NCBI RefSeq assembly: GCF_014158035.1
Contig: NZ_JACFXW010000001.1
Location: forward strand, 3,078,001 to 3,142,000
DNA from: Rhizobium sp. G21
GTDB taxonomy: Bacteria > Pseudomonadota > Alphaproteobacteria > Rhizobiales > Rhizobiaceae
Reading direction: 5' to 3'
Length of the DNA stretch: 64,000 nucleotides
In this document: piece after piece, positions 27,901 through 35,504 of the stretch
Layout: each line of letters opens with the position of its first letter
How positions within the stretch are numbered: position 1 is the first letter of the stretch
Program-made: the position numbers and the translations under genes
The notes under the pieces: generated by a model
What the model was told of the DNA's origin: nothing
Databases searched by the model: none
The model's input: only the letters and a program-made list of their open reading frames with translations

Positions 27901-30423
27901 ATTCTCCGGCACTTCGCCGTCGAATTCGGGCTTGACGCCGATCATCTCGTCGCCGGTCCGAACCGGCAGCGTCAGATTGCGCTCGACGGCGCGGCCGCCG
28001 GCTTCACGCATGCGGATGCTGATCTTGGCGTCGAGGAATTGAGTGGTCGAAGGCAGCGCGGGAAGATCGACGGGGATCGCCGCCTTGCCCTGCTCGTCGA
28101 GAACAGGCAGACCCTCCAGGGTGTTGCGGCTTTCGTCGATCGCTTCCTCGTCGGCGAGGCCGAACTGGTATTTCGGGAAGGCTTCGCTGGTGCGGGTCGG
28201 CTTCAGCGAAATCTCGCCTTCGAGCTCCAGGCCGGCGCCCGGCGCGCCGTAGAGATAGCGGCCGTCGATGTCGACGGTGACGGGCTTGCCCGGTTCGATC
28301 GCCGTGTCGGCGGTGGTCATGTCGAATTCGATCCGGTCGGGCGTAAAATCCTCGACCAGGAAAGTCTGCTCGCGGATCGACGGCTGGTTCGGGTCGGTAT
28401 GGACGCGCACCGTCCAGGCGCCGCGCATCGCGGTCTCCAGCATCGGCAGGTCGACGGCGTAGCCGCCCAGCGCGCCGCCGGTTTCCACCAGACGCCGGTC
28501 CTCGACACCATCAGGGCGGGTGACGATGAAGGTCAGCGGCAGTTTATCGATCGCCTTGCCTTCGATGTCGCGGGCCAGCGAGGCGAGATGCACGGTTTCG
28601 CCGGCGCGGTAGATGCCGCGTTCGGTCCAGGTCAGCACATCGACGGCGCCGGGCGCGGTGCGGCCGGTGACGCCGCGGTCGGAAAGGTCGAAGCCGGCGC
28701 GGGTCATGTCGAGGAAGACATAGTCGCCGGCGCCGTTCTGGGCGGTCAGAATGGCCGGGGCCATGGCGGCGGAGCCGCGCATCAGGCCGGCGGAGAACAC
28801 GGCTTGGCCCTGCGCGTCGGTGGTGGCGCTGCCCAGCACTTCATTGTTGCGGGCGAGCAGATTGAGGGTCACGCCGGCCAGCGGCTTGGCGGAGGCCAGC
28901 GAGCGGGCGAAGACATGCAGCCCGTCGGTTCCGGCATAGGTGGTCAGGCCGGTGTCGGAGACCACGAACCATTGGGTGGCCTTGCTGTCCCAGTCGTTGG
29001 TCTGCGCCTGGCTGGCGGTCGCGGTCAGCACATAGACGCCGGGCTTGCGCTCGGGGATCGCCTCGTCGACCGGGAAGGAGGTGACGACCTCCTTGTTGAG
29101 TTCGGGGGCGACGACGATGTCGCCGCTCCAGACGAGCTGGCCCTGCTCGCTCTCGATCTGGGTGGCGCGGTAGCCGTCGACCTGAGTGAGGAAGGCCGAA
29201 TTGTAGAGGATCGAGGCGATGTTGCGGTCGCCGATGCGGTAGAGCTTCAGCTGGGCGCTGTCGGTGTTGATCGAGACGAGCGGAATGCCGCGGCGTGCGG
29301 TGGAGGGCAGCACGAAACTGTCGCCGGTGAAACGCACGGTCGGGGCGCGATCGCGGACATAGATGTCGAGATCGACCTGCTGGCGCAGCGCTTCCTCGAC
29401 CGAGGACGGCAGTCCCTCGCGCAGCGCCAGCTTGTAGCGCTCGCCATGCTTGAGATCGCCGACGCAGATTTCCGACCCCTTGGCGTCGACGGATTTGGGC
29501 GCCGCGCCATTGAGGGTGACGAAGGACGTGTAGTCGACGCCCGCCTTGACCAGAGGCTCGGAAAACTGAACGCAGGCGCGCGGATCGGCGCTGTCGGCGT
29601 CGGTGGTGTTGCCGGTGACGCGGAAGCCGTAACGCTCGATATAATCGGCGAGCGCCAGCTTGACGGCGGGATCCTCGACGAGCGCGAGGCTGGCCTTCAG
29701 CGCATTGATGCCGTCGCGGAACAGCTGGTTGTTTTCATAGGCCTTGGCGAGGGCTGCGAGCGCCTGGGCGCGTTGGGTGCGGGTGCGGCTCAGCTGATAG
29801 GCGTTGACCGAGGCCGACAGGCCGTCGGCATTGACCGACCAGTCCTGATTGGAGCGGCCGGCGATCCCGGCCATTTCGAGCCAGAGATCGATATTGTCGG
29901 GCTGCTGGATGAGCGCGCTCTTGAAGGTGGCCATGGCGTGCGGATAGACGCCGTTCGCCGCATCCTGACGGGCGATGACGAGCAGCGCCTCGACGCTCAG
30001 GCCCGACTGGCCCTCGGCCACGGCCAGTTGCTCCTTCTGGCGAGCGGCGTCGTTTTCCTGCTGAGTGGTGATGAACGGCATCTTGGGCGCCGCGCCGAGA
30101 TCGGGCTCGCTTTGCGCTTGGGTCTCGGTCACGACGATCTTGCCGGCCACCGCGCCGGGAAACGCGTTCATCTTCTTGAAATCGGACTTCAGGAAGCACC
30201 ACTTGGCCTTGGTGTTGTAGGTGAAGGCCTTGCATTGCTCGTCGTCGACGCAGACCTGCTTGCATTCGTCCAGCGAGACGTTCTGCACGGTGCGAAGGTC
30301 GAAGCCGAAATAGTCGGCGTCCTTGACGGTGACCACCTCTCGCGTTTCCGCCGCCATGGACGGCGCAGGCGCGACGAGGAGCGTTGACATGAGAAGGGAC
30401 GTCCAGAGAAGCGCGCGGGTCAC
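24967..30423 (-). CDS. Bacterial alpha-2-macroglobulin with N-terminal PAN domain
   Basis: The 1818-residue product has a signal peptide (ends near SMAAE, no lipobox cysteine). A PAN/Apple-type domain at about residues 28-90 has cysteines in SLDECKQVCVDDEQCKAFTY and AKWCFLKSD. Macroglobulin domains follow, then the A2M domain near FDIPQFNGTARVMAVAW. The thioester motif YPYGCAEQTTSRA lies at about residue 1370, and a thioester-domain helical barrel and receptor-like end complete it. It would trap proteases in the periplasm by thioester attack, protecting the cell together with PbpC downstream. Without a lipobox it is probably soluble or held by the PAN domain. Confidence 0.93.
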   Translation of the reverse strand: MTRALLWTSLLMSTLLVAPAPSMAAETREVVTVKDADYFGFDLRTVQNVSLDECKQVCVDDEQCKAFTYNTKAKWCFLKSDFKKMNAFPGAVAGKIVVTETQAQSEPDLGAAPKMPFITTQQENDAARQKEQLAVAEGQSGLSVEALLVIARQDAANGVYPHAMATFKSALIQQPDNIDLWLEMAGIAGRSNQDWSVNADGLSASVNAYQLSRTRTQRAQALAALAKAYENNQLFRDGINALKASLALVEDPAVKLALADYIERYGFRVTGNTTDADSADPRACVQFSEPLVKAGVDYTSFVTLNGAAPKSVDAKGSEICVGDLKHGERYKLALREGLPSSVEEALRQQVDLDIYVRDRAPTVRFTGDSFVLPSTARRGIPLVSINTDSAQLKLYRIGDRNIASILYNSAFLTQVDGYRATQIESEQGQLVWSGDIVVAPELNKEVVTSFPVDEAIPERKPGVYVLTATASQAQTNDWDSKATQWFVVSDTGLTTYAGTDGLHVFARSLASAKPLAGVTLNLLARNNEVLGSATTDAQGQAVFSAGLMRGSAAMAPAILTAQNGAGDYVFLDMTRAGFDLSDRGVTGRTAPGAVDVLTWTERGIYRAGETVHLASLARDIEGKAIDKLPLTFIVTRPDGVEDRRLVETGGALGGYAVDLPMLETAMRGAWTVRVHTDPNQPSIREQTFLVEDFTPDRIEFDMTTADTAIEPGKPVTVDIDGRYLYGAPGAGLELEGEISLKPTRTSEAFPKYQFGLADEEAIDESRNTLEGLPVLDEQGKAAIPVDLPALPSTTQFLDAKISIRMREAGGRAVERNLTLPVRTGDEMIGVKPEFDGEVPENSLAKFHVVSLDRDGRKQAATGLIWKLVQIERNYQWYRDGSGWRYEPVTNTKQVANGKLDLTADGGEIATPVAWGRYRLEIESATAEGPASSVEFDAGWFVAATSTETPDGLEIAFDKESFKVGDTAKLRVSSRFAGEALVNVGTESLVTSLTATIGKDGGEIDIPVTAEMGAGAYVTATLFRPGDSSESRMPMRAIGVKWLAVDPGDRKLAMTLDAPEKTLPRQPLDISVAVQGAGIGEEAYVTVAAVDVGILNLTGYEPPNPEDWYFGQRRLGVEIRDLYGRLIDGSLGATGRLRTGGDGAETALQGKPPTEKLVAFFAGPVTLDAEGKAKVSFDIPQFNGTARVMAVAWTKSGLGHASRDVIIRDPVVVTAAMPKFLAPGDQAELRLDIANTDAPAGDYTLDVDGGALVSVLSKADQAPITLAAGGKANVTLPITGGEPGTGQIDIALNGPNGERFTQALDITVRPSTPPMTERRMVRIEPGRQLLVDDQLLANSIMQGASVSVNLTRNPSFDIASLLMTLDRYPYGCAEQTTSRAMPLLYLSDLSSAAGLADDGEVKKRVQDAIQRVLSYQSSSGSFGLWSPGSGDFWLDSYVTDFLTRAREQKFEVPEQALATALDNLENQLAYDTNVVDRGNQMAYALYVLARNRKAAISDLRYYADTMLDQFPTQLAKAHIAAALALYGDHQRSERIFAEVANLSAGLTSVNWARSDYGSNLRDSAAILALAAESRPQSAITPAMTDLVGREWGQTRYTSTQEESWMVLAARALKDQDQSIRVSVNGALKTGGWRDRLTGDALTAEPITLRNEASEPVTAMITTVASPKEPLPAGGDGFEISRAYYTLDGEEANPSEVRQNERYVVVLTVKQANDWMSRIMVSDMLPAGFEIDNPGLVNSASLSNFDWLPETQAAHLEFRYDRFLAALDHAPGDSNDFTLAYVVRATNPGVYDHPAATVEDMYRPQLSARTAAGRMQVAKD

Positions 30424-30777
30424 GATCTATTCTCCCATCAAGAGCCCTGGAGGGGGCGCAGTGTTCGAGGCGGTCAGTCAGTCGAGTTCGAAGGGAGAGA
30501 TGTGACGGGCCGATCGGGATTGCGCAGGCTTTTCAGTCGCGGCTCATCCGAAACAGGCAGATCGTCGTCGTCCCCCTCGTCGACAGTTTCCGATCTTTCG
30601 TAGCACAGACGGCCAACGGTTCTAATATATTCGCCGGCCCACCCAAAAATAATTGATCGGGAGCGGTAATGCCCCGTTCGTCTTGACCAGAATCAAGGAA
30701 GCCTGTGGCCCGTCCCCGCCAGACTGCAGGCGCAGGGATCGTGTCAGCTTTCATCAACGCCTCTTCAGGAGCGCCGC
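30424..30777. other. 354-base divergent intergenic region
   Basis: The region separates the minus-strand alpha-2-macroglobulin gene from the plus-strand PfkB-family gene. No coding frame is supported. It contains the FNR/FixK-like box at 30683-30696. Bases 30600-30680 are AT-richer than the rest and may hold the kinase promoter. Confidence 0.55.
30683..30696. promoter_or_regulatory. FNR/FixK-like box upstream of the PfkB kinase gene
   Basis: TTGAC (30683-30687), four bases, then ATCAA (30692-30696) matches the anaerobox TTGAT-N4-ATCAA in nine of ten positions. Its centre is about 88 bases before the kinase ATG. A start site about 41 bases downstream of the centre, near 30731, would fit class II activation and leave a 45-base leader. 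It suggests low-oxygen control by a Crp/Fnr-family activator. Confidence 0.6.
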
Positions 30778-31704
30778 ATGCGCATTTTCGCCATCGCCCT
30801 CAATCCCACCCTCGACGTGTCGAGCGATGCGATCCGCGTCGTGCCGACGCACAAGGTCCGGACGCGAAATCAGCGTCTCCATCCCGGCGGCGGCGGCGTC
30901 AATGTCGCCCGCGTCGTGCTGGAGCTCGGCGGCGCGCCCGAATTGATGATCCTGTCCGGCGGAGCGACAGGCGCTCTGCTCGAAGATGCATTGGGGCGGT
31001 TGCCGATCCCTCTCGACCTTGTGCATGTCAAGAGCCCGACCCGCATCGCGACGATGGTGCATGAGGAGGAGACGGGGCTCGAATACCGCTTCGTGCCCGA
31101 GGGCGACCCGCTCAGCGAACACGAAGCGCTCTCGGCATTGCAAAGGCTCGAAACGGTGAGAGACGCGTTCATCGTGGCGAGCGGCAGCCTGCCGCCAGGA
31201 GCGCCCGTCGACACTTATGCGCGCATGGCCGCGATCGCCCGTGGGAACGGCAGCCGGTTCGTGCTCGACACGTCCGGCCCGGCGCTCGCGGCGGGCCTTT
31301 CGGGCGAGCCGGTCTTCTTCGTCAAGCCGAGCCTCAGTGAAATGGAGGGGCTGATCGGCGCCAGGCTGGAAAAAGCCGACGCCGAGGCCGCGGCGCTGGA
31401 ACTGGTGGGCAAAGGCCGCGCCCGCTATGTGGCGGTGACGCTCGGCGCGGAGGGCGCCATCCTGGCCGGTCCCGAAGGCGCGCTCCGGCTCGCGAGCCCT
31501 AAGGTGGAGGTGCGCTCGGCGGTCGGGTCGGGCGATTCCTTCGTGGGCGCTTTCGTCTGGGCGCTGTCGGAAAAAAAAGATGCAGGCGAGGCGTTTCGCT
31601 GGGCGATCGCCGCCGGCGCGGCGACGGCGATGACGTCGGGAACCGATCTCTGCAGCAAGGGCGACATCGAATCACTGATGAAGCGAATCACGACGACGAC
31701 GTGA
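30778..31704 (+). CDS. 1-phosphofructokinase-family hexose kinase (PfkB type)
   Basis: The 308-residue product begins MRIFAIALNPTLDVSSDAIR and has the first PfkB motif in HPGGGGVNVARVVLELGG (about residues 37-54). It has the second, with the catalytic Asp, in RSAVGSGDSFVGAFVW (about residues 247-262). It would phosphorylate a sugar phosphate such as fructose 1- or 6-phosphate, or tagatose 6-phosphate. The FNR/FixK-like box upstream suggests induction at low oxygen. It stands alone and is convergent with tRNA-Val. Confidence 0.87.
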   Translation: MRIFAIALNPTLDVSSDAIRVVPTHKVRTRNQRLHPGGGGVNVARVVLELGGAPELMILSGGATGALLEDALGRLPIPLDLVHVKSPTRIATMVHEEETGLEYRFVPEGDPLSEHEALSALQRLETVRDAFIVASGSLPPGAPVDTYARMAAIARGNGSRFVLDTSGPALAAGLSGEPVFFVKPSLSEMEGLIGARLEKADAEAAALELVGKGRARYVAVTLGAEGAILAGPEGALRLASPKVEVRSAVGSGDSFVGAFVWALSEKKDAGEAFRWAIAAGAATAMTSGTDLCSKGDIESLMKRITTTT

Positions 31705-31841
31705 TTCGGCTGTCGGATTCGTCTCGACCCGTCCGGCGGGAGAAAAGTTGGGAGATTGCGGATCCGACGTCGAGAAACGTGCGGAGGCCTGAAGCAGCTG
31801 CCGCCCAGGCTCTTGGCTTTTTGAACCTGAGCCCGGAAACG

Positions 31842-31868
31842 GAGAAGCCCGCACAGGGCGGGCTTCTC
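31842..31868 (-). terminator. 11-bp hairpin downstream of tRNA-Val
   Basis: The arms GAGAAGCCCGC (31842-31852) and GCGGGCTTCTC (31858-31868) pair perfectly around a 5-base loop. The hairpin begins 20 bases beyond the tRNA 3' end in the minus direction. The T run after it is short (CGTTTCC), so termination strength is uncertain, but no other function is apparent. Confidence 0.6.
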
Positions 31869-31888
31869 AACGTTTTCAGTAATAAGGA

Positions 31889-31963
<75 letters not shown>

Positions 31964-32024
31964 ATCCGATGTCGGCGCATAGACCACAGTACCCTTTGCG
32001 CGTCAATAGATTTTTTCGGATCCT

Positions 32025-32057
32025 GTGAATTCTTTGCGACGAAACCCTCAGGCGGCC
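32025..32057. repeat. Direct repeat, left copy (duplicate of the cpdR 3' end)
   Basis: These 33 bases match 32846-32877 except for one extra T (TTT for TT). The right copy contains the last codons and stop of cpdR, so the left copy is a detached duplicate of that gene end, lying between tRNA-Val and yccF. The two copies enclose yccF, a terminator and a tRNA-like remnant. Confidence 0.85.
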
Positions 32058-32068
32058 TTCCTCTTGGT

Positions 32069-32536
32069 TCAAGCCCTATAGGCCGCCAGCACTCTTGCAG
32101 CCTTGTCTTCCCGCACCGCTTTCGCCAGCTCCAAGGTGACGACCCGCCGGCCCACGGGCCAAAGCGAGATCGCCGCCAGTTTGAAGCACTGCAATCCGAA
32201 CGGAATCCCGATGATGGTCATGCAATAGACGATGCCGTGCAGCACATAAGCGAGGAAAAGAGCCAGTCCAAACGTACACGCCCAAATGACGTTGAACAGG
32301 AAGCCGATCGCGCCCGTTATCGCCGTTCCCGTGGAAAGCGTCTTGTTGTCGAGATCGCGGATATGAACCACGTCTTTGCCGAATGGCCATGCCGACAGTT
32401 TGGCCATTTCAATCGCGGCCCGGGTCAAGGGCAGCCCAACAATCGATATGGCGAAGACCAACGCGCCAACGAGCCAAATGAGCGCTGTCACCGCGCCGCC
32501 AAATACAAACCAGATCACGTTTCCGGCAAATCTCAT
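32069..32536 (-). CDS. yccF: YccF-type inner membrane protein
   Basis: The 155-residue product has two copies of the YccF-type motif: GLPLTRAAIEMAKLSAWPFG in the first half and IGIPFGLQCFKLAAISLWPV in the second. Hydrophobic segments (NVIWFVFGGAVTALIWLVGAL and NVIWACTFGLALFLAYVLHG) precede each. The function of the family is unknown. The gene lies between the two 33-bp direct repeats, so it may have arrived or been duplicated with them. Confidence 0.85.
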   Translation of the reverse strand: MRFAGNVIWFVFGGAVTALIWLVGALVFAISIVGLPLTRAAIEMAKLSAWPFGKDVVHIRDLDNKTLSTGTAITGAIGFLFNVIWACTFGLALFLAYVLHGIVYCMTIIGIPFGLQCFKLAAISLWPVGRRVVTLELAKAVREDKAARVLAAYRA

Positions 32537-32637
32537 TACATCCCCCAGAAGTTGAAGCTGCGTTCTAGGTCAACCTCATAGGGGCAGGCAAGCACCAAAG
32601 CGTCGGGTTCGTGTCGAATTCAAATATCGCCAAACCG

Positions 32638-32664
32638 AAAAAGCCGCCTCTTTTCAAAGGCGGC
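32638..32664 (-). terminator. Rho-independent terminator on the minus strand
   Basis: Read on the minus strand, GCCGCCT (32664-32658), an 8-base loop, AGGCGGC (32649-32643) and then five T residues (32642-32638) form a classic intrinsic terminator. It lies upstream of yccF rather than after a coding gene, so it must end a transcript coming from about 32665-32850. Only the tRNA-like remnant lies there, unless cpdR transcription reads this far. Confidence 0.75.
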
Positions 32665-32699
32665 CTGCTCAGATCGGAACAACTGGTCGTGGCCGGTAC

Positions 32700-32790
32700 A
32701 CGGCGCACATTGGGGGATCGAACTCTTGCGAGCACGATCGGCTTGCAATCGCAACAAAGGGTCTATACCGCCGAGCGACGCGTCCACGCA
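32700..32790 (-). other. tRNA-like remnant
   Basis: On the minus strand a D-arm-like GCTCGGCGGTATAGACC is followed by a T-arm-like GAGTTCGATCCCCC, with TTGCGATTGCAAGCC between them. The two landmarks are about 11 bases further apart than in a normal tRNA, and the acceptor and anticodon stems do not pair. This looks like a decayed tRNA, followed at a distance by the intrinsic terminator at 32638-32664. It is weak evidence and would not be accepted as a functional tRNA. Confidence 0.3.
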
Positions 32791-32845
32791 GTTTCGTTGC
32801 ATGGGCCGCATAGTCTTCGCGCGACGACAGCCTTTATCCGCATCC

Positions 32846-32877
32846 GTGAATTCTTGCGACGAAACCCTCAGGCGGCC
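32846..32877. repeat. Direct repeat, right copy (contains the cpdR stop codon)
   Basis: These 32 bases match 32025-32057. They include the last codons of cpdR (the stop is at 32868-32870 on the minus strand) and about 22 bases beyond it. Since the gene end is intact here, this copy is probably the original. Confidence 0.85.
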
Positions 32878-33233
32878 GTCAGCATCTTGTTGACCTCGTC
32901 GACGAGGTCGCGAAGGTGGAAGGGCTTGGACAGGACCTTGGCGTCCTTTGGGGCGTTGGAGTCCGGATTGAGCGCCACGGCGGCGAAACCGGTGATGAAC
33001 ATGACCTTGAGATCGGGGTCGAGTTCGGTGGCGCGGCGCGCCAATTCGATGCCGTCCATCTCCGGCATCACGATGTCGGTCAGGAGCAGCGAGAAGGGTT
33101 CTTCCCGAAGACGGTCATAGGCGCTGGCGCCGTTGTCGTAGGAGATCACCTTGTATCCGGCTTTCTCCAGCGCCTTCACCAGAAAACGGCGCATGTCGTT
33201 GTCGTCTTCGGCGAGAAGGATTTTCTGGCTCAT
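32868..33233 (-). CDS. cpdR: CpdR-type single-domain response regulator
   Basis: The 121-residue receiver domain has acidic residues at EDDND (9-13), the phospho-acceptor Asp at about residue 53 in LLLTDIVMPEMDG, the conserved Thr/Ser in VMFITGF, and Lys in VLSKPFHLRDL. No output domain is present. It matches CpdR, which controls access of substrates to ClpXP in the alphaproteobacterial cell cycle in a phosphorylation-dependent way. The protein ends with Ala-Ala, and the DNA coding for this end is duplicated at 32025-32057. Confidence 0.9.
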   Translation of the reverse strand: MSQKILLAEDDNDMRRFLVKALEKAGYKVISYDNGASAYDRLREEPFSLLLTDIVMPEMDGIELARRATELDPDLKVMFITGFAAVALNPDSNAPKDAKVLSKPFHLRDLVDEVNKMLTAA

Positions 33234-33477
33234 ATTTTTGTGTACCCGTTGTCACTCAAACTCGAACGCTTTTTCTACCCGGACTCTAGGGGCGCCGGAG
33301 TAAAAATCCCGTGAATGTTTCGCCTTTCGCGGGTCTTTGTCAAATCGGCGCGCCGCGCCTGTGGATGACGCGATTTTGCCGCCGGTTCGACGAGGACTTG
33401 GCGCTGCGGCTGGACTTGTCCCGTCGGCGCTGGCAACATGACAGAATGATGATTTGGGTCGAGGGCCGATTTTTCGC

Positions 33478-34362
33478 ATGGTATGGGATTTTCGGGAGGG
33501 GGAATTATTCGAGATCCGGGAGCCTGACGACCATCAGATTCCGCTCGTCCTCAATTCTCCCCATAGCGGCCGCATCTATCCGCGCGCATTCGTGGAAGGT
33601 TCACGCCTCGACACTCTGAGCCTGCGCCGCTCGGAGGATCACTTCGTCGACGAATTGTTTTCGGGCGGGGTGTCGCTGGGCGCGCCGATGCTGAAGGCGC
33701 ATTTTCCGCGAGCCTATGTCGACGTGAACCGTGAGCCCTACGAGCTCGACCCGCGCATGTTCGACGGGCCGCTGCCGCCTTACGCCAACACGGCGTCGGT
33801 GCGCGTGGCCGGCGGGCTGGGCACGGTGCCGAAAATCGTTGCGGAAAATATGGAGATCTATGGACGGAAACTGCCGGTAAACACGGCGCTCGATCGCGTG
33901 GAGCATATCTACAAGCCCTATCATACGGCGTTGCGCCGGCTGATCGCCCGCACGCATGCGCGTTTCGGCCGCGCCATCCTGATCGACTGCCACTCTATGC
34001 CGGGCAATATCCGCATCACCGGCAGCGGTATGCGGCCAGACGTGATCATCGGCGACCGCTACGGCACCTCCGCCTCGTCCGAGCTGTCGCGGCTGGCGCT
34101 GAAGCTGCTCGAGGATCTCGGTTTTGCCGCAGTGCGGAACAAACCCTATGCCGGCGGCTTCATCACCGAACATTATGGCCGGCCGGCGCGCGGCCTGCAT
34201 GCGCTGCAGATCGAAATCAACCGCTCGCTGTATATCGACGAGACGACTTTGGAGAAACGTCCAGACTTCGCCAAGGTGGCCGGGGCGATGCGGCAGTTTC
34301 TCGAGAATCTCGCAACGGAAGTCAGCGTTCCCCAGGTTTCCACGGCTTACGCTGCGGAGTGA
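33478..34362 (+). CDS. N-formylglutamate amidohydrolase family protein
   Basis: The 294-residue product begins MVWDFREGELFEIREPDDHQ and carries the family marks LVLNSPHSGRIYP, YVDVNREPYELDPRMF, LIDCHSMPG and GGFITEHYGRP, which supply metal ligands in this fold. It would hydrolyse N-formylglutamate or a related amide. The ATG at 33478 is preferred over the TTG at 33454 because the family similarity begins there. It is divergent from cpdR and is followed by the MmgR-type sRNA on the other strand. Confidence 0.87.
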   Translation: MVWDFREGELFEIREPDDHQIPLVLNSPHSGRIYPRAFVEGSRLDTLSLRRSEDHFVDELFSGGVSLGAPMLKAHFPRAYVDVNREPYELDPRMFDGPLPPYANTASVRVAGGLGTVPKIVAENMEIYGRKLPVNTALDRVEHIYKPYHTALRRLIARTHARFGRAILIDCHSMPGNIRITGSGMRPDVIIGDRYGTSASSELSRLALKLLEDLGFAAVRNKPYAGGFITEHYGRPARGLHALQIEINRSLYIDETTLEKRPDFAKVAGAMRQFLENLATEVSVPQVSTAYAAE

Positions 34363-34387
34363 CATTGCTCCATCACGTCCAGGGCTC

Positions 34388-34412
34388 AAAAAAACCGCGC
34401 TGTGAGCGCGGT
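34388..34412 (-). terminator. Intrinsic terminator of the MmgR-type sRNA
   Basis: On the minus strand CCGCGCT pairs with AGCGCGG around a three-base loop (34411-34395), followed by seven T residues (34394-34388). The hairpin has no T run on the plus strand, so it is directional for the sRNA. Confidence 0.88.
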
Positions 34413-34465
34413 CAAGTCTAGGGAGGAAACACCCAAGGAGGGCATTTACAGCCGGTAAGGACTGT
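34388..34465 (-). ncRNA. mmgR: MmgR-type (alpha-r8) trans-acting small RNA
   Basis: A minus-strand transcript from 34465 to 34388 would be 78 nt, close to the about 77 nt of Sinorhizobium MmgR. It starts ACAGTCC, contains the ten-base UUUCCUCCCU that is invariant in the alpha-r8 family, and ends with a seven-base-pair hairpin and seven U residues. A well-spaced sigma70 promoter lies directly upstream. The C/U-rich core could pair with Shine-Dalgarno regions. In Sinorhizobium, MmgR limits polyhydroxybutyrate accumulation by acting on phasin mRNAs; a similar role here is inference. Confidence 0.86.
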
Positions 34466-34472
34466 AAGAAAA

Positions 34473-34501
34473 AGATAACTGCTGCAGCGCAAAAAAGTCA
34501 A
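34473..34501 (-). promoter_or_regulatory. Sigma70 promoter of the MmgR-type sRNA
   Basis: TTGACT (34501-34496) as the -35 and TTATCT (34478-34473) as the -10 are separated by exactly 17 bases on the minus strand. The inferred start is the A at 34465, seven bases after the -10. Confidence 0.8.
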
Positions 34502-34640
34502 CAGAAATGATGAACGAAAAATGACATAATTTGCATCTGCGGAAATTTTATTGCCTCAGGAATCGAGCGGCTTGATTTTTCATGCCTTTGTCGCGCACAA
34601 GCCCGATGATCCGTTGATAATTCCCCGACAGGAGTGAGTG

Positions 34641-35413
34641 ATGACGCCCGACCGCGCCTTTTTCGACCGACTCGCCGACGCCGCGCGGGCTGAAACTCTG
34701 CCGCGATTCCGGTCCGGCCTGTCGGTGGTCGACAAAGGGGGCAGCATTACGATCCTGTCACCGAAGGCGACCAGGCGGCCGAAGCCGCCATTCGCGGGCT
34801 CATCGAGGCGGAATTTCCCGATCACGGCATTCTCGGCGAGGAGCATGGTTCGGTCGGCCTCGATCGCGATTATGTCTGGGTGATCGACCCGATCGACGGC
34901 ACGCGCGCCTTCATCTCCGGCGTTCCCGTCTGGGGCACGCTGGTCGGCCTCTATCACAAGGGTCGCGCCGTGATGGGGCTGATCGACCAGCCCTTCACCG
35001 GCGAACGCTATTTCGCCGACGGCGAGAAATCCGTCTATCGCGGTCCCGACGGCGAGCGGGTGATCCGCACCAGCGGCTGCACCCGCATCGAAGACGCCAA
35101 GCTGTTCACCACCTCGCCGCATCTGTTCGAAGGCCGCGACGAGACGGTCTATCGCGCGATCGAGAAAAAGGCGCGGCTGTTCCGCTATGGCGTCGATTGC
35201 TACGCCTATGCGCTGCTCGCCGCGGGCCATGTCGATCTCGTCGTCGAATGCGCGCTCAAACCCTATGACGTCGGCGGCATTATTCCGGTGATCGAGCAGG
35301 CTGGCGGCGTGATGACCGACTGGCAGGGCGGGCGGCCGGAAATGGGCGGCTATATCGTCGCGGCGGCGACCGAAGCGCTGCATCGCGAGGCGCTGGAGAT
35401 GCTGAACGCGTGA
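34641..35413 (+). CDS. hisN: Histidinol-phosphatase, inositol monophosphatase type (one-base frameshift)
   Basis: The two frames together give a 257-residue IMPase-family protein: MTPDRAFFDRLADAARAETL in the first, then YDPVTEGDQ, ILGEEHGS, VIDPIDGTRAFISGVPVWG and YDVGGIIPVIEQAGG in the second. The EE, DPIDGT and late D residues bind the catalytic metals. The break lies at 34737-34748, most simply one lost G in the run GGGGG. HisN removes phosphate from histidinol phosphate in histidine synthesis; IMPase relatives with other substrates are an alternative. The gene is next to, and divergent from, the sRNA. Confidence 0.85.
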
Positions 35414-35504
35414 GCGAAATCATATCTTCGTAGTACGCGCATCCACGGGTTGTAACTTCGTGCTTAGGCATTAATCTCTGGCGACGCTTTGCCAGGGGTT
35501 TTTA

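Noticed and set aside
25051..30387. A 1778-codon open frame antisense to the alpha-2-macroglobulin gene
   Set aside because: It has repetitive Gly/Asp/Ala composition with no domains. Long antisense frames are expected opposite GC-rich genes with strong third-position bias.
32620..32811. A 63-codon frame over the tRNA-like remnant
   Set aside because: It covers the intrinsic terminator and the remnant and has no Shine-Dalgarno or family similarity.
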